DNA of 56,701 bases, taken from assembly GCA_029940535.1 (NCBI GenBank), contig JAPYUM010000016.1, positions 1 to 56,701 of the forward strand, given 5' to 3'. The DNA is from Vicinamibacterales bacterium. Lineage in GTDB: Bacteria; Acidobacteriota; Vicinamibacteria; Vicinamibacterales; UBA8438. The notes below the pieces were generated by a model, which saw only the letters and a program-made list of their open reading frames with translations, made no database searches and had not been told where the DNA came from. This document shows, piece by piece, positions 17,566 through 28,266 of this stretch. Positions within the stretch are counted from its first letter, which is position 1. Each line of letters begins with the position of its first letter. The translations under genes were made by a program, and so were the position numbers.

Positions 17566-18330
17566 CTACTCTTGATCCGCCACCACCTCGTTCACGAGTT
17601 CGCCGACCCCTTCGATCGCCACGACGACCTCATCGCCCGGCGCAAGCGGCCCCACCCCCGGGGGCGTCCCGGTGGAAATAATGTCGCCTGGCAGCAACGT
17701 CATGACACGCGTCACGAACTCGACCAGGTCTCGGATCGAAAAAATCAGTTCCCGAGTGCTCGACTGCTGACGCGTCTCACCGTTGACCCGGGACTCCACC
17801 CGAATCGGTCGATCGAGGTCACCCGACACGATACAGGGCCCGAGGGGAGCGAACGTGTCGAACCCCTTGGCACGGGTGTACTGGACATCACGTCGTTGCA
17901 GATCACGGTCGGTCACGTCGTTGACACAGGTCAACCCCAGCACGTACTCATGGGCGCGCGCCGCGGGCACGTGACGAGCGGTCTTGCCGATCACGACGCC
18001 CACCTCCGCTTCGTAGTCGACCCGTCCGGCTCCGGATGGGATCACGATGGGGACGCCCGTGCCGATCACCGCCGTCGACGGCTTCAAGAAAATGAGCGGC
18101 TCCTCCGGCAGGGCCTTGTTCATTTCAGCCGCGTGATCCTTGTAGTTCAAGCCGACGGCCACGATCTTGGACGGCATGACGGGCGCGAGCAGACGGGGCG
18201 AGTCTGTGTCCAGTGCCGCACCGACCGTATGCGCGCCGAACGGATCACCGTCGAGCAGACGCCAGCCGTCGTGGCGGCGGAGCGCGTGTCGCGGGGCGCC
18301 CCGGTGGTCAATTCGATAGAGCGGGTCCAT
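17566..18330 (-). CDS. Fumarylacetoacetate hydrolase family protein
   Basis: A 254-residue FAA-hydrolase-fold enzyme. The core begins at about residue 55 with KIVAVGLNYKDHAAEM, followed by PLIFLKPSTAVIG, the metal-ligand region DYEAEVGVVIG, GLTCVNDVTDRDLQ, GFDTFAPLGPCIV and the C-terminal MTLLPGDIISTGTPPGVGPL. Members include 2-hydroxyhepta-2,4-diene-1,7-dioate isomerase, acylpyruvate hydrolase and oxaloacetate decarboxylase; the exact substrate is unknown. It lies 41 bp downstream of the FN3 lipoprotein on the same strand. Confidence 0.9.
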   Translation of the reverse strand: MDPLYRIDHRGAPRHALRRHDGWRLLDGDPFGAHTVGAALDTDSPRLLAPVMPSKIVAVGLNYKDHAAEMNKALPEEPLIFLKPSTAVIGTGVPIVIPSGAGRVDYEAEVGVVIGKTARHVPAARAHEYVLGLTCVNDVTDRDLQRRDVQYTRAKGFDTFAPLGPCIVSGDLDRPIRVESRVNGETRQQSSTRELIFSIRDLVEFVTRVMTLLPGDIISTGTPPGVGPLAPGDEVVVAIEGVGELVNEVVADQE

Positions 18331-18371
18331 GGCGTGATTCGCGGGCGTGGTTCAACTCGGGCGACAGTGTG

Positions 18372-19859
18372 TCAGCGTGCCGTCGCGTCGAACGTCTCCG
18401 AGGCGAGGCTGATGTTGGGCGGAACCGCGTCGTCGACCGCCTGCACGGTGTAGACGTATCGCACACCGGGCACGGCCGTGCTGTCCCGGTAGGTGCTCTC
18501 CCGCACCGGCTCGGCCGTAAGCGGCAGCAGTGTCTCACCTGGCGCGACACCGCGCAAGACCAGGTAGCCAGCCAGATCCTCCTCCTCGTTCGGTTCCCAG
18601 CTCAGACTGACCGCGCCTTCGCTGCCAACGGCGTTCAAGCCGGTCGGCGCGACCGGTGCAAAGGTATCAAGGAATGTCACACACGTCGGCGCGGAGAAGT
18701 CGCTGCGGACATCGAGCTCAGATACGACGTCCAGCGTCACCACCGCGAAGCAACGTTCGACCCCGAATTCCACCCGTTTGTCCGGATAGGTGGGGTCGGG
18801 CAGCGGCAGCAAGTTGAGCGGCCGGGGCATGACGAGCGACCCCTCGTCCGCCTCCACGATCTCAAAGAGGTCATACCGCGAGGCCGGCGGCCAATCGACG
18901 ATCGGCGTCGAGGCCAGTGGCGGCGGCGGCGGCACCGGTGGGGGTGGGGTCACGGAGACCGGCTCCGGGACGACCGGCGACGTGCCTGGCGGCGGGGGCA
19001 GCGCACCGACCACGGGGGCACCGACGGCCGGCGACGCGGCGGCGGGAGCGGTCACCGGAGTTGGTTGGGTTACCGTCCCGACGCCCGACACCGCACCGGG
19101 CGCCGCCGTGATCTGGACACTGCGACGCACCCCGACCGGCAACTCCCAGACGATGGTCGCAACCTCCTCGTCGTAGGTGACGACGGGTGCCGGCGGCGCG
19201 TGTGGCGGCGTCACGAGCGGCACCGCGATCCGCATGACCGACTCAGATTCGTGTCCCTCGCCCGACACCCCGACCACCGCATACCGGCGTTCCAGTGGCC
19301 CCGGCAACGGTGGGGTCATGAGGGGAACCTTGACTGGCTCCTTCGACCCGTCCTCCTCTTTCTCCCTTGCTTCGTCCCGCTCGCGCCGGCGACGTTCCTC
19401 CTCCCACGGGTCAACCGGCACCAGCAGCGCCGCCGTCATCACTTCAGAGAACGCGATCGGGAAACCCTGCAACGGACGAAGGTCGGGAGCATCAGGCTCG
19501 ACCGGCTCCTCGGCCGCCATCGCCGGCGGCGGCGCCACCTCAATCGAGGTCACCAGGGTGGCGTCGTCCTGAAATTCCTCGAGCTCCAGCATCCGGTCCG
19601 CGGGGATGTGGGGTTGGACCGTCATCGCGTAGATGTCGACCCGTTCCAGATCCGCCGGCTGCGTTCCGTCCTGATTCTGGGTCGGCAGCGAGAAACCGAC
19701 CCACACGGTGTCGCCAATCCGTTGGATCACCAGATCGGTCATCGGCGACGGCACCCGAACAAACGGTGCCAGCGGTGGCCCCTTCTTGCCGCAGCCGAGC
19801 GGCGCCAGCATGGCGAGACTGATGACGAACAGCGTCGTGGAGCGGCGGGACAAAATCAC
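18372..19859 (-). CDS. Fibronectin type III domain lipoprotein with proline-rich linker
   Basis: A 495-residue predicted lipoprotein. The signal peptide ends in a lipobox at [15 protein letters not shown]; the CGKKGPP start after the cysteine is common in short outer-membrane lipoproteins (LptM-like). Residues of about 230-315 are a Pro/Ala/Val-rich low-complexity linker ([12 protein letters not shown]). The C-terminus (about 400-495) is an FN3-like domain: [48 protein letters not shown]. The start codon GTG overlaps the TGA of hslU as GTGA. Its coupling to hslU is odd in function; a role in envelope structure is only inferred. Confidence 0.8.
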   Translation of the reverse strand: MILSRRSTTLFVISLAMLAPLGCGKKGPPLAPFVRVPSPMTDLVIQRIGDTVWVGFSLPTQNQDGTQPADLERVDIYAMTVQPHIPADRMLELEEFQDDATLVTSIEVAPPPAMAAEEPVEPDAPDLRPLQGFPIAFSEVMTAALLVPVDPWEEERRRRERDEAREKEEDGSKEPVKVPLMTPPLPGPLERRYAVVGVSGEGHESESVMRIAVPLVTPPHAPPAPVVTYDEEVATIVWELPVGVRRSVQITAAPGAVSGVGTVTQPTPVTAPAAASPAVGAPVVGALPPPPGTSPVVPEPVSVTPPPPVPPPPPLASTPIVDWPPASRYDLFEIVEADEGSLVMPRPLNLLPLPDPTYPDKRVEFGVERCFAVVTLDVVSELDVRSDFSAPTCVTFLDTFAPVAPTGLNAVGSEGAVSLSWEPNEEEDLAGYLVLRGVAPGETLLPLTAEPVRESTYRDSTAVPGVRYVYTVQAVDDAVPPNISLASETFDATAR

Positions 19860-21268
19860 AGGATGTAGCGGGAGAGGTCTTCGTCACTGACGATGTCGGC
19901 CAGCATGTCGTCGACGTACGCCGCGTCGATCTTGATCGTCTTCTCATCCAAATCCGGGGCGTTGAACGAAATCTCGTCCAACAACTTTTCCATGATGGTG
20001 TGGAGACGACGGGCGCCAATGTTCTCTGATCGCTCGTTGACCAAGGTGGCGAACTCGGCCAACCGATTCACCGCATCGGGTTCGAACGTCAGCGTCACGT
20101 CCTCGGTCGCGAGCAGCGCCGTGTACTGTTTCACGAGGGAACCGCGCGGCTCGGTCAAGATCCGCACGAAGTCTCCCGTCTCCAACGCGTCCAGTTCCAC
20201 GCGGATCGGAAAACGGCCTTGCAGCTCCGGAATCAGGTCGGACGGTTTGGCGACGTGAAACGCGCCGGCCGCGATGAACAGGATGTGGTCGGTGCGCACC
20301 ATTCCGTGTTTGGTGTTCACAGTGGTGCCTTCGACAATCGGGAGAATGTCGCGCTGCACTCCTTCGCGGCTCACGTCCGGACCCTGGCCTCCCTCCCGAC
20401 CCGTCACCTTGTCGATCTCGTCAATGAAGATGATACCGGCCTGCTCCACGCGCTCCACCGCGTCTTTCCGAACACTGTCGACATCCACGAGTTTCTGCTC
20501 TTCTTCCAAGACCAGATGTTCGAGTGCCTCCGGCACCTTGACCCGACGCTTACGCGATCGTCCCTGAAAGAGCCCCGGCAACATGTCCTTGACGTTGATG
20601 TCGATCTCCTCGACCGAGTTACCGGAGATCACCTCGAACGACGGAAACCCTTTCTGGGGCACGTCGACATCGACCTCACGTTCGTCCAGCCGCCCCTCGG
20701 CCAGCTGCGTCCGCAACCGAGCGCGGGTGCGCTGATGATGATCGCTCGCCGGGCCTGGGTCGTTCTCCTTGACGGACGGGGACAACGGCGGCAGCAACAG
20801 GTCCAGTAGACGCGTTTCCGCGTTCTCGCGAGCCTTCAAGCGAACCGCCACCAGTCGTTCCTCGCGCAGCATCTCCACGGCCAGTTCGACGAGGTCACGC
20901 ACCATGGACTCGACGTCGCGTCCCACGTAGCCGACCTCGGTGAACTTCGAAGCTTCCACCTTGATAAACGGCGACTGCGCCAAGCGGGCGAGCCGCCGAG
21001 CGATCTCGGTCTTGCCAACGCCGGTCGGTCCGATCATGAGGATGTTCTTCGGCGCCACCTCCTCCGCCAGTTCCGGCGAGAGTTGCTGGCGCCGCATCCG
21101 ATTCCGCAGCGCGATAGCCACCGCCCGTTTCGCCTTCGCCTGCGAGATGACGTATCTGTCGAGCTCGGCCACGATCTCACGTGGCGTCAGGGCTTCGATG
21201 GACGGCTCGGCTCGGCCGGCCGCGAGGGGCCCGAGCGCGTCGGTCGACTCCGGAAGATAAATGGGCAT
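19856..21268 (-). CDS. hslU: ATP-dependent protease ATPase subunit HslU
   Basis: The AAA+ unfoldase of the HslUV (ClpYQ) protease, feeding substrates to HslV. In the 470 residues: [17 protein letters not shown] at about 27-43, Walker A GPTGVGKT at 80-87, a central intermediate domain with a charged stretch (about 140-250), Walker [11 protein letters not shown], and sensor-type [14 protein letters not shown]. The C-terminus DLSRYIL matches the tail that docks into HslV. The N-terminus has about 25 extra residues before the usual start. It follows hslV by 56 bp and overlaps the next lipoprotein gene by 4 bp. Confidence 0.97.
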   Translation of the reverse strand: MPIYLPESTDALGPLAAGRAEPSIEALTPREIVAELDRYVISQAKAKRAVAIALRNRMRRQQLSPELAEEVAPKNILMIGPTGVGKTEIARRLARLAQSPFIKVEASKFTEVGYVGRDVESMVRDLVELAVEMLREERLVAVRLKARENAETRLLDLLLPPLSPSVKENDPGPASDHHQRTRARLRTQLAEGRLDEREVDVDVPQKGFPSFEVISGNSVEEIDINVKDMLPGLFQGRSRKRRVKVPEALEHLVLEEEQKLVDVDSVRKDAVERVEQAGIIFIDEIDKVTGREGGQGPDVSREGVQRDILPIVEGTTVNTKHGMVRTDHILFIAAGAFHVAKPSDLIPELQGRFPIRVELDALETGDFVRILTEPRGSLVKQYTALLATEDVTLTFEPDAVNRLAEFATLVNERSENIGARRLHTIMEKLLDEISFNAPDLDEKTIKIDAAYVDDMLADIVSDEDLSRYIL

Positions 21269-21324
21269 CGCGGGTGGCAGAAGGCGGACTCAGTCAGGAA
21301 GGCAGGCCGCTGGGCTGGCCACGG

Positions 21325-21852
21325 TTACAACGCTTCGATCGTGACACTGGCGTTCGTGTAAATGCAAATGGATGCGGCGATCCCCATCGCGTGCTCCGCG
21401 ACCTCCCTGGCATCGAGCTCGGTATGGCGCGCCAGGGCCTTGGCGGCCGACAACGCGTAAGCACCACCTGAACCGATGGCCGCGATTCCGTCGTCCGGCT
21501 CGATCAGATCGCCCGTGCCCGACAGGAGAAATGTCGAATCGGCGTCCATGACCAGGAGCATCGCTTCGAGCCGACGGAGCAAGCGGTCCGTCCGCCAGTC
21601 TTTCGCCAGTTCGACCGCCGAGCGCTCGAGGTTGCCGCGATACTGCTCGAGCTTCGACTCGAACCGGGCGCACAACGCGAATGAGTCGGCGGCAGAGCCG
21701 GCGAAGCCGGCCAGAATCTTGTCGTTGTACAAGCGACGGATCTTCTTGGCCCCAGCCTTCACCACCGTGTCGCCAAAGGTGACTTGTCCGTCGCCGGCCA
21801 TCACCGCCACTCCGTTGTGACGCACAGCCAAGACGGTCGTGCTTCTGATCAT
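21325..21852 (-). CDS. hslV: ATP-dependent protease peptidase subunit HslV
   Basis: A 175-residue threonine protease of the proteasome-beta fold. The start [14 protein letters not shown] places the catalytic threonine within the STT segment after a short propeptide. [33 protein letters not shown] and [15 protein letters not shown] are typical of the family. I start at 21852; a longer frame to 22005 gives a sequence unlike any HslV N-terminus. It lies 52 bp after the APC permease gene and 56 bp before hslU. Confidence 0.96.
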   Translation of the reverse strand: MIRSTTVLAVRHNGVAVMAGDGQVTFGDTVVKAGAKKIRRLYNDKILAGFAGSAADSFALCARFESKLEQYRGNLERSAVELAKDWRTDRLLRRLEAMLLVMDADSTFLLSGTGDLIEPDDGIAAIGSGGAYALSAAKALARHTELDAREVAEHAMGIAASICIYTNASVTIEAL

Positions 21853-21904
21853 CTGGGGAGCGTACCACGGCGAGCCGTGGCGTATTCCCGCCCGGGGCCT
21901 TCGC

Positions 21905-23263
21905 TCAACCCTGGCGGGCCCGACCCATGAGCAGGTAGACCGGAAGACCGGCCAGAATGACGAGCAGCCCGGCCCCGGAGGTCGAGGGGCTGCGCCAGAG
22001 GGCATTCAGCACGATGAGGAGGCTGGCGGCCGCGAAGATGAACGGGGCAACGGGATAGCCCCAGGCGCGGAATGGCCGGGGCTCATCCGGATGCCGGCGA
22101 CGCAGCACAAACAACGACGCCACGCCGATCCCCGCAAACAGGACGACAGCAAAACCGGTGTACTCGACGAGTTGGTCGAAGCGCCCGGACAATACGAGGA
22201 GACTGGCCCAGACGCCCTGCGCCACGATCGCCAGCGATGGGGTGCGATATCTCGGATCGACTCGCGCCGCAAACGCGGGGAACTGGCCGTCTCGGGCCAT
22301 GGCGTAGTAGACGCGCGGTCCGGCCATTACCATCGCGCTGATGCTGGCCGCGATCATGACCACCGAGGCGGCGGCGAACGGTGCGGCAATCGCCGGCCCG
22401 AAAAGGCGGTCAGCCGTCGCGTCGACGACCCGCACATCGATCGTGGCGAACTCCGCCACCGGAAGCGCGTAGACGTAGAGCGCGTTCAGCAGCAGATAGA
22501 TGACCACCACCACGACGGTGCCGAGCCCGAGCGCGAACGGCACATTGCGCCCCGGGTCTCGCATCTCCTCAGCGACATACGCGGCCGCGTTCCACCCGGA
22601 GTAGCTGAACATCACCGGAATGAGCGCCAACACCCAGAGCGCGGGCGACACCGTCCCGCCGGCCCCGAAATGCGCCAGGTCTCCCTGGCCGATCCCGAAA
22701 CCCAACGCGACGAACGCCACCAGCACCGCGACTTTCGCACCCGCCAGCAGGTTCTGAACGATGCGTCCCGGACCGAGGCCAAAAATGTGGACGCACGAGA
22801 GCAAAACGATCACCGCGATCGCCGCGACCGCCTGTGGCGACACCACCAACTGGAGCGGGCCCAGCGGCAGGGTGAAGAACGGCGTCACGTCGCCGGCGGC
22901 CGGAACAAACCGGCTGAGATAGCTGGCCAGCCCGACGGCACTGGCGGCGATGGCCCCGCTGAATCCGGCAATAAACGAGGTCCAACCGGTCAGGAACCCG
23001 GCCAACGGACCGAACGCTTCGCGCAGATACACGTACTCGCCGCCGGCCCTCGGTCTCAGGGCGGCGAGCTCCGCATAGGCCATCGCTCCCGCGAAGGCAA
23101 GCGCGCCCCCCGACGCCCAGACGGCGAGCATTGCCCACGGATGGGTCACCGATTGGGCAACAAACGCCGGCACGAGAAAAATGCCGCCGCCGATGACATT
23201 GGACACCACGATGGCGGCGCCATCGAAGGGTCCGAGACGACGATCAAGTCGAACCTCAGACAT
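21905..23263 (-). CDS. APC-family amino acid permease
   Basis: About 452 residues with roughly twelve transmembrane helices. It shows the family start [20 protein letters not shown] (the unwound TM1 substrate site with GGGIF), [20 protein letters not shown] and [20 protein letters not shown], the hallmark of amino acid/polyamine permeases of the APC superfamily. The substrate cannot be named. I start at the ATG at 23263; a GTG at 23293 would add ten residues. It precedes hslV on the same strand. Confidence 0.9.
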   Translation of the reverse strand: MSEVRLDRRLGPFDGAAIVVSNVIGGGIFLVPAFVAQSVTHPWAMLAVWASGGALAFAGAMAYAELAALRPRAGGEYVYLREAFGPLAGFLTGWTSFIAGFSGAIAASAVGLASYLSRFVPAAGDVTPFFTLPLGPLQLVVSPQAVAAIAVIVLLSCVHIFGLGPGRIVQNLLAGAKVAVLVAFVALGFGIGQGDLAHFGAGGTVSPALWVLALIPVMFSYSGWNAAAYVAEEMRDPGRNVPFALGLGTVVVVVIYLLLNALYVYALPVAEFATIDVRVVDATADRLFGPAIAAPFAAASVVMIAASISAMVMAGPRVYYAMARDGQFPAFAARVDPRYRTPSLAIVAQGVWASLLVLSGRFDQLVEYTGFAVVLFAGIGVASLFVLRRRHPDEPRPFRAWGYPVAPFIFAAASLLIVLNALWRSPSTSGAGLLVILAGLPVYLLMGRARQG

Positions 23264-23314
23264 CGTGGGGGAAGAAACGGTGGAAGAAGCCACGCGGCCT
23301 GAGCAGGTCGGGCG

Positions 23315-23800
23315 CTACTGAATCAGGAGCTGGCGGTCGACATCCAGAGTGTCGACCAATGCCCACTGTTGGGCGCGGTGCTTGATATACAGATCCATCT
23401 TGACGTCGACAAAATCGCGATGCCCCAGCATCTCCGACTGGGACTGCTCGCCGGTGTACCCACGACTCGAGTCGAGTGTCAGCAGCTCCGAGGCCGCCCC
23501 AGGGGGGATGCCTTCCGTACCGACCACTCTAACGAACTTCGTCCCCCACCCTTCGTTCTCACCCTCGCGGCGAAACACCGCGTTGATTTGGAGATAGCCC
23601 AACTCTTCCGTCGTCTCGTTTTCGAGGCGAAACGACACGACCGGTACGATCTTGTTCCGCCCGAGCGAGTCGAGGCCAGCGTCGAACCAGCCGCTTGACA
23701 GCTGTGTCACCTCCAGCGAGGCGGGCACATCAATGGGGGACGCGCAGCCGGCCGCGGCCAGCATGCCACACAGCGCGACGAGACGAAGGCTGAGGATCAT
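23315..23800 (-). CDS. Lipoprotein of unknown function
   Basis: A 161-residue protein starting MILSLRLVALCGMLAAAGC, a signal peptide with a lipobox at AAAGC. The mature part is a single compact domain: QLSSGWFDAGLDSLGRNKIV, VVSFRLENETTEELGYLQIN and VKMDLYIKHRAQQWALVDTL, which suggests an immunoglobulin-like or FxLYD-like beta fold. I do not recognise the family with confidence. I chose the ATG at 23800 because the longer frame (to 24094) has no export signal at its start and runs into the anti-sigma gene. It lies 77 bp downstream of the anti-sigma factor gene. Confidence 0.7.
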   Translation of the reverse strand: MILSLRLVALCGMLAAAGCASPIDVPASLEVTQLSSGWFDAGLDSLGRNKIVPVVSFRLENETTEELGYLQINAVFRREGENEGWGTKFVRVVGTEGIPPGAASELLTLDSSRGYTGEQSQSEMLGHRDFVDVKMDLYIKHRAQQWALVDTLDVDRQLLIQ

Positions 23801-23877
23801 AGGTAATTGTATCGCAGGGTCGCCTGTCCACAAATACGTGGCGGAGGAGGTTTCCCGCCGCCGGTCCGGTCCTAACG

Positions 23878-24696
23878 TCAGCGTGACGAGAGCCGACGCA
23901 TGTAGTCCAGCATCCGTCGCCGAACGAGGTCGGAGTCGCCGTCCCCGAGCTCGGCGAACATCCGCTCCATCTCCGCCAGATCGGCCCGCCGGCGGTTTGA
24001 CAGCTGCTGCTCGAACTGCTCCATTTCGATCACGAGAGCCCGATCCTGTCGCCGCTCGCTCTCGAGAATCATTTGACGCACACCCTGCACCCACGCGTCA
24101 TTTATTGAACCGGGCGTCGGACCGGATGTGGAGTCATCGAGCCTGGGCTGCCGTCCAGGCGACCCGCCGCCCGTGCCGACCGGGGTGCCACGCACTGGTT
24201 GCGGGTCACGACGCGGGTCATCATCGGTTGCCGTACCGGATGCCGCCAATTCCTGTCCCGACGGAGCATCGGCGACGGTTTGCGCGGGCGAGGTCATCGC
24301 ATCGATCCATCCGATACGCACGACCATCCCACCCTGACCGATCTGCACTTCCGGTCTCGCGATGACGGCTGCGGTGGCCAGCACCAGGACTGCGGCCGCC
24401 GCCAAACCCCATGCCGGCATCCGCCGCAGCCGGCCCCACCGGGACACTGCCGCCAATGATGTTCCGAGATCGGCCTCATCCTCGTCGGTGGCTGCCACCA
24501 CCCGAAATCCCAGTGCGGCGGGGGGCGGGCTCCACGTCTCGAGCGTGCCACGCACCTCTCGCAGTTCACCGATTTCGTCGGCGCACTGTGCGCAACCGCG
24601 CGCGTGCGTCTCGATTCGTTGACGGGTCTGGTCGTCAGCCTCGCCGTAGAGGTATTCGACCAACGCCTCCTGCTCGATACAACTGTTGTCGGTCAT
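23878..24696 (-). CDS. Zinc-finger anti-sigma factor
   Basis: A 272-residue single-pass membrane protein that should bind and hold the ECF sigma factor encoded just upstream. The N-terminal anti-sigma domain has the zf-HC2 pattern H..GCAQC in IETHARGCAQCADEIGEL (about residues 28-45). One transmembrane helix follows at about 90-108 (AWGLAAAAVLVLATAAVIA), then a low-complexity periplasmic linker and a charged helical C-terminus (ERRQDRALVIEMEQFEQQL). ATG overlaps the TGA of the sigma gene (ATGA), the normal layout of sigma/anti-sigma pairs. Release is probably by proteolysis or conformational change, not visible here. Confidence 0.88.
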   Translation of the reverse strand: MTDNSCIEQEALVEYLYGEADDQTRQRIETHARGCAQCADEIGELREVRGTLETWSPPPAALGFRVVAATDEDEADLGTSLAAVSRWGRLRRMPAWGLAAAAVLVLATAAVIARPEVQIGQGGMVVRIGWIDAMTSPAQTVADAPSGQELAASGTATDDDPRRDPQPVRGTPVGTGGGSPGRQPRLDDSTSGPTPGSINDAWVQGVRQMILESERRQDRALVIEMEQFEQQLSNRRRADLAEMERMFAELGDGDSDLVRRRMLDYMRRLSSR

Positions 24697-25331
24697 CGAT
24701 CTAGATTCACCACTTTACGATGGCTTCTCGCCATCAGAGACGTCGCCGGCACGGCGCTGAGCATGGCTGCCCCGTGCACGCCCTTCCGCTGTAGTTGCCG
24801 GCGCAGCAGGCTGAGCCCCTGGTAGAGCCGGGTCTTCACCGTGCTCAGTGGATTGCCCTGCAGATCGGCAATTTCCTGGAACGTGAGGCCGTGATACTCC
24901 TTCAACACGACGGTCGTACGTTGCTCCTCGGACAGCGTCGCCATCGCCTCCGTCATCAGCCGTCCGAGGTCGCGTCGGACCGTCTGGTCCTCGGCCGTCT
25001 CGACAGACAGATCTGGCAGCGACGGTTCGCCGTCGGTATCGAGCGGGGTCATGATGGCCGTTCGTCGTTCCCGCCTCATCCAGTCCCGACACAGATTCAG
25101 CGCGATCCGATACAACCAGGAGGAGAACTTTGCCTGTCCCTTGAACCCTTTGATCCCCCGAAACGCGCGAAGGAACGTTTCCTGGCATATGTCCCGAGCC
25201 TCCTCTTCGCGGCCGAGCACCCGATACGCCAAGGCGTAGATCTGCCGCTCCCAGCGACCGACCAGTTGATTGAAGCTCTCGGAGTCGCCGGCGGTGGCGA
25301 GCGCGACGAGTTCTTCGTCAGTTCTTTGCAT
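24693..25331 (-). CDS. ECF-type RNA polymerase sigma factor (RpoE-like)
   Basis: A 212-residue extracytoplasmic-function sigma factor. Region 2 is seen as FNQLVGRWERQIYALAYRVL and EEARDICQETFLRAFRGI, with KFSSWLYRIALNLCRDWMRR; region 4 as LSEEQRTTVVLKEYHGLTFQ and EIADLQGNPLSTVKTRLYQG. It is paired with the overlapping zinc anti-sigma factor. I start at the ATG at 25331; a TTG six codons earlier is possible. Regulon and inducing stress are unknown, though the lipoprotein two genes downstream suggests an envelope link. Confidence 0.92.
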   Translation of the reverse strand: MQRTDEELVALATAGDSESFNQLVGRWERQIYALAYRVLGREEEARDICQETFLRAFRGIKGFKGQAKFSSWLYRIALNLCRDWMRRERRTAIMTPLDTDGEPSLPDLSVETAEDQTVRRDLGRLMTEAMATLSEEQRTTVVLKEYHGLTFQEIADLQGNPLSTVKTRLYQGLSLLRRQLQRKGVHGAAMLSAVPATSLMARSHRKVVNLDR

Positions 25332-25576
25332 CCCGAACGCCGTTCGCAATGCGGTTATGGTGGCAAGCCGAGTAAATGCGCATCGTCCGTTCCCTGGCGT
25401 GTCCTGTCGGCGAGTGACCCGGTCCGCTCCACGCCTTCAGATAAGAGCCCCTACACCACTGTTAGACGCCGGATCGCGTGAAGTGGTCTTCGAAAAACGC
25501 CTCGCGTCCGACCCGGACCGGAAAATGGCTCGCATCCGGGAAAAGTGGTACTCTAACCATCCGCGGTGCCGCTGTC

Positions 25577-26169
25577 ATGATAGACGAAACGTTTCTGACC
25601 ACCGACGAGGTTCTTGAGTATCTGCAGATCAATCTGCGGACCGTCTATCGACTCATCAAAGCCGGCAAGATCCCTGCGGTCCGAGTGGGGCGGCAGTGGC
25701 GTTTCCGAAAGACCCACATCGACGCTTGGCTCGAACGGGAGCGCTCCCACACGATCCCAGCGCCAGCGGCGTCCGGGGGCGCCCACCCGGGGGCCCGCTC
25801 AGGCGGCCCGCGACGGGTGCTCGTCGTAGACGACGAGGAAAGCATTCGCGACCTGCTGGCAAAGACGCTCGCCCTAGCCGAGTACGAGGTGTCGATCTGG
25901 CGCCGAACGGACAGGTGGCGCTGGAGCAGATGCGGCTCGTCCGCTATGAGCTCCTCATTGCCGACCTCCAGGTGCCGGGGATGGATGGGCTCACCGTCAT
26001 TCACGAGGCCCGGCGGTTGAACGCCGACTTGCCGGTCATCATCATCACTGGCTTCTCGACCGAAGCGAGTGCCATCGGGGCCGCCAACCTTGGCGTTTCG
26101 TGATATCTCACCAAACCGTTCAAGGTGCCCAAGGTGCTAGCCGTCGCGGCACGGGCGCTCGGCGAGTAG
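25577..26169 (+). pseudogene. Broken response regulator: N-terminal HTH plus receiver domain
   Basis: The reading frame starts at 25577 with an excisionase/MerR-type helix-turn-helix (FLTTDEVLEYLQINLRTVYR, VGRQWRFRKTHIDAWL), a Pro/Gly linker and a receiver domain (RRVLVVDDEESIRDLLAKTL). At about 25890-25898 the frame shifts by one base loss or two base gain: EYEVSI continues in another frame as APNGQVALEQMRLVRYELLI. That frame carries the phospho-acceptor region IADLQVPGMDGL and IIITGFSTEASAI, then hits TGA at 26101, after which YLTKPFKVPKVL continues to a TAG at 26167. All receiver catalytic residues (DD, D, T, K) are present across the pieces. Two separate lesions point to a real pseudogene, unless both are sequence errors. 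Confidence 0.8.
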
Positions 26170-26247
26170 TGTCGTCTCCGTTTTCCACCGACCATCCGAT
26201 CGCAGTCCGACACACCACGACCACAACACGGTAGTTCCACCTCGGGC

Positions 26248-28266
26248 ATGCTCCAACTCTCGTCGCTCACCAAGGGCTTTGGCGACCGCCTGCTCTTCGA
26301 AAACGTCAATTGGCAGATCGCCGCCGGCGACCGAGTAGGACTGTGTGGTCCGAACGGAGCCGGCAAGACCACCCTCCTGCGCCTCATGGCCGGCCTTGAC
26401 GAGGCCGACGGTGGCAGTGTCACCAAACACAGCGCGGTCACGGTTGGGTATCTCCCGCAGGACGGCCTCTCTCACGCCGGTCGGTCATTGCTCGACGAGG
26501 TCAGCACCGCCTTCCAGCCGCTACTGGAGGTCAAGCAGGCCATGCACGAGATCGAAGGACAGCTCGCCGACGGCCAGGGGTCGCGTGAAGAGCAGGAGGC
26601 GATGCTCGAGCGGTACAGTGACCTGCAGCACCGCTTCCGTGATGAGGACGGCTACACGATCGATCTCAGGGTCGCCGGCGTGCTGGACGGCCTCGGGTTC
26701 ACACCGGATCAGTTCACCCAACCGACCGACACGTTCTCCGGCGGCTGGCAAATGCGGATCGCGCTGGCGACACTGATTCTGCGGCAGCCACACGTGCTAT
26801 TGCTGGACGAGCCAACCAATCATCTGGACCTCGAGGCCCGCAACTGGCTCGAGGATTTTCTGGCCGAGTATCCCCACGCCCTCATTCTGGTGTCACATGA
26901 CCGGTATTTCATGGATCGCGTGGTCACTCGGATCGCCGAGGTGGGCATGCGGACGCTGACCCCCTACACCGGCACCTACTCGGAGTATCTGGTCGCGCGC
27001 GATGCTCGGATTTCGGCCTTGCTGGAACAGAAGCGACGGCAGGATGAAGAAATCGCTCGGGTGCGGATGTTCATCGACCGGTTCCGCTACCAGGCCACCA
27101 AGGCCGCGCAGGTGCAGAGCCGGGTCAAGATGCTCGAGAAGATCGTCCCGATCGAGGTACCGGTCGCGCGCAAGCGGGTACATTTCTCGTTTCCCGATTG
27201 CCGGCGCAGCGGGCGAATCGCGCTGGAGCTTCGGGGAATTCGAAAGACCTACGGGACCACGGTCGTGCTCGATGGGGTGGACGCGCATGTCGAGCGCGGC
27301 GATCGGATCGCCATCGTCGGCCCGAACGGCGCCGGCAAGTCCACCTTGATGCGCATGCTGTCTGGAACCGAGCCATCGGACGCGGGCGACCGGATTGAAG
27401 GCCACAACCTGGTCGCCCAGTATTTTGCGCAAGATGAGGCCACGCGCCTCGATCCGAAGCTGACGGTCTACGACACGCTCGGCGCCAGTTCTTCGACCGA
27501 CATGCTGCCGTCGATCCGCAACATTCTCGGCGGCTTCCTGTTCTCGGGCGACGATATCCACAAGCCCGTCGCGGTCCTGTCGGGCGGTGAACGTACCAGG
27601 CTGGCCGTAGCCCGCATGCTGCTCCAGCCCTCCAACACCTTGTTGCTGGACGAGCCCACGAACCACCTCGACATCGATTCGACCAACGTCCTCCTGGACG
27701 CCCTCAAAGCCTTCGGGGGCACCCTGATCTTCGTGTCCCACGACCGATATTTTGTGGAGCAACTGGCGACGTCCATCATTGAAGTCGGTCACGGCGAAGC
27801 GAATCGATATCCGGGGACCTACGAAGAATTCCGTTGGAGCAAGACCCAGCGAGCCGCAGAGTCGGCGGACAGCTCCGCCGACACGCCCAACACCGCGGCA
27901 CGTCAATCCCCGGCGTCGGCACGCACCCGAACCCCGGCGCGCGTGAACACGCCCGCCGCGAAGACGCCCGGCGGCAACGCCAACCGCGAGGAGCGGCGCC
28001 GACGGCACCAGGATGATCGCCGTCGCCAACGGGCGCAATCGGCCCGGCGCAAACGGATCGACGAACTCGAGCGACGCATCGCGGACCACGAGCGAGAAAT
28101 CAAAGACGTCGAGGGCGCGATGGCCACGCCCGGCTTCTACGACGACCGGGCGGCGGCACAACCTGTGGTCGCCCGCTATGAGAAACTCATGTGGGACGTT
28201 GGCGACCTGATGGGGCAGTGGGAGGCGCTCCAACAGGTTGATGGAGACCAGGAATCACAATCTTGA
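26248..28266 (+). CDS. ABC-F family ATPase (Uup/YheS-like translation factor)
   Basis: A 672-residue soluble protein with two ABC ATPase domains and no membrane segment, so a ribosome-associated ABC-F protein and not a transporter. First domain: GLCGPNGAGKTTLL (Walker A), FSGGWQMRIALA, LLLDEPTNHLDLEA. Linker with the charged P-site tRNA-interaction motif region (RYQATKAAQVQSRVKMLEK). Second domain: AIVGPNGAGKSTLM, LSGGERTRLAVARM, LLLDEPTNHLDIDS. The C-terminal 120 residues are a Pro/Ala linker plus an Arg/Glu-rich coiled coil, as in Uup and YheS. It likely relieves stalled ribosomes. The downstream kinase frame can begin 4 bp before its stop. Confidence 0.93.
   Translation: MLQLSSLTKGFGDRLLFENVNWQIAAGDRVGLCGPNGAGKTTLLRLMAGLDEADGGSVTKHSAVTVGYLPQDGLSHAGRSLLDEVSTAFQPLLEVKQAMHEIEGQLADGQGSREEQEAMLERYSDLQHRFRDEDGYTIDLRVAGVLDGLGFTPDQFTQPTDTFSGGWQMRIALATLILRQPHVLLLDEPTNHLDLEARNWLEDFLAEYPHALILVSHDRYFMDRVVTRIAEVGMRTLTPYTGTYSEYLVARDARISALLEQKRRQDEEIARVRMFIDRFRYQATKAAQVQSRVKMLEKIVPIEVPVARKRVHFSFPDCRRSGRIALELRGIRKTYGTTVVLDGVDAHVERGDRIAIVGPNGAGKSTLMRMLSGTEPSDAGDRIEGHNLVAQYFAQDEATRLDPKLTVYDTLGASSSTDMLPSIRNILGGFLFSGDDIHKPVAVLSGGERTRLAVARMLLQPSNTLLLDEPTNHLDIDSTNVLLDALKAFGGTLIFVSHDRYFVEQLATSIIEVGHGEANRYPGTYEEFRWSKTQRAAESADSSADTPNTAARQSPASARTRTPARVNTPAAKTPGGNANREERRRRHQDDRRRQRAQSARRKRIDELERRIADHEREIKDVEGAMATPGFYDDRAAAQPVVARYEKLMWDVGDLMGQWEALQQVDGDQESQS

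Noticed and set aside
26101-26103. Selenocysteine readthrough of the TGA in the broken regulator
   Set aside because: No SECIS-like hairpin was recognised after it, the position normally holds glycine, and the gene has a separate frameshift upstream.
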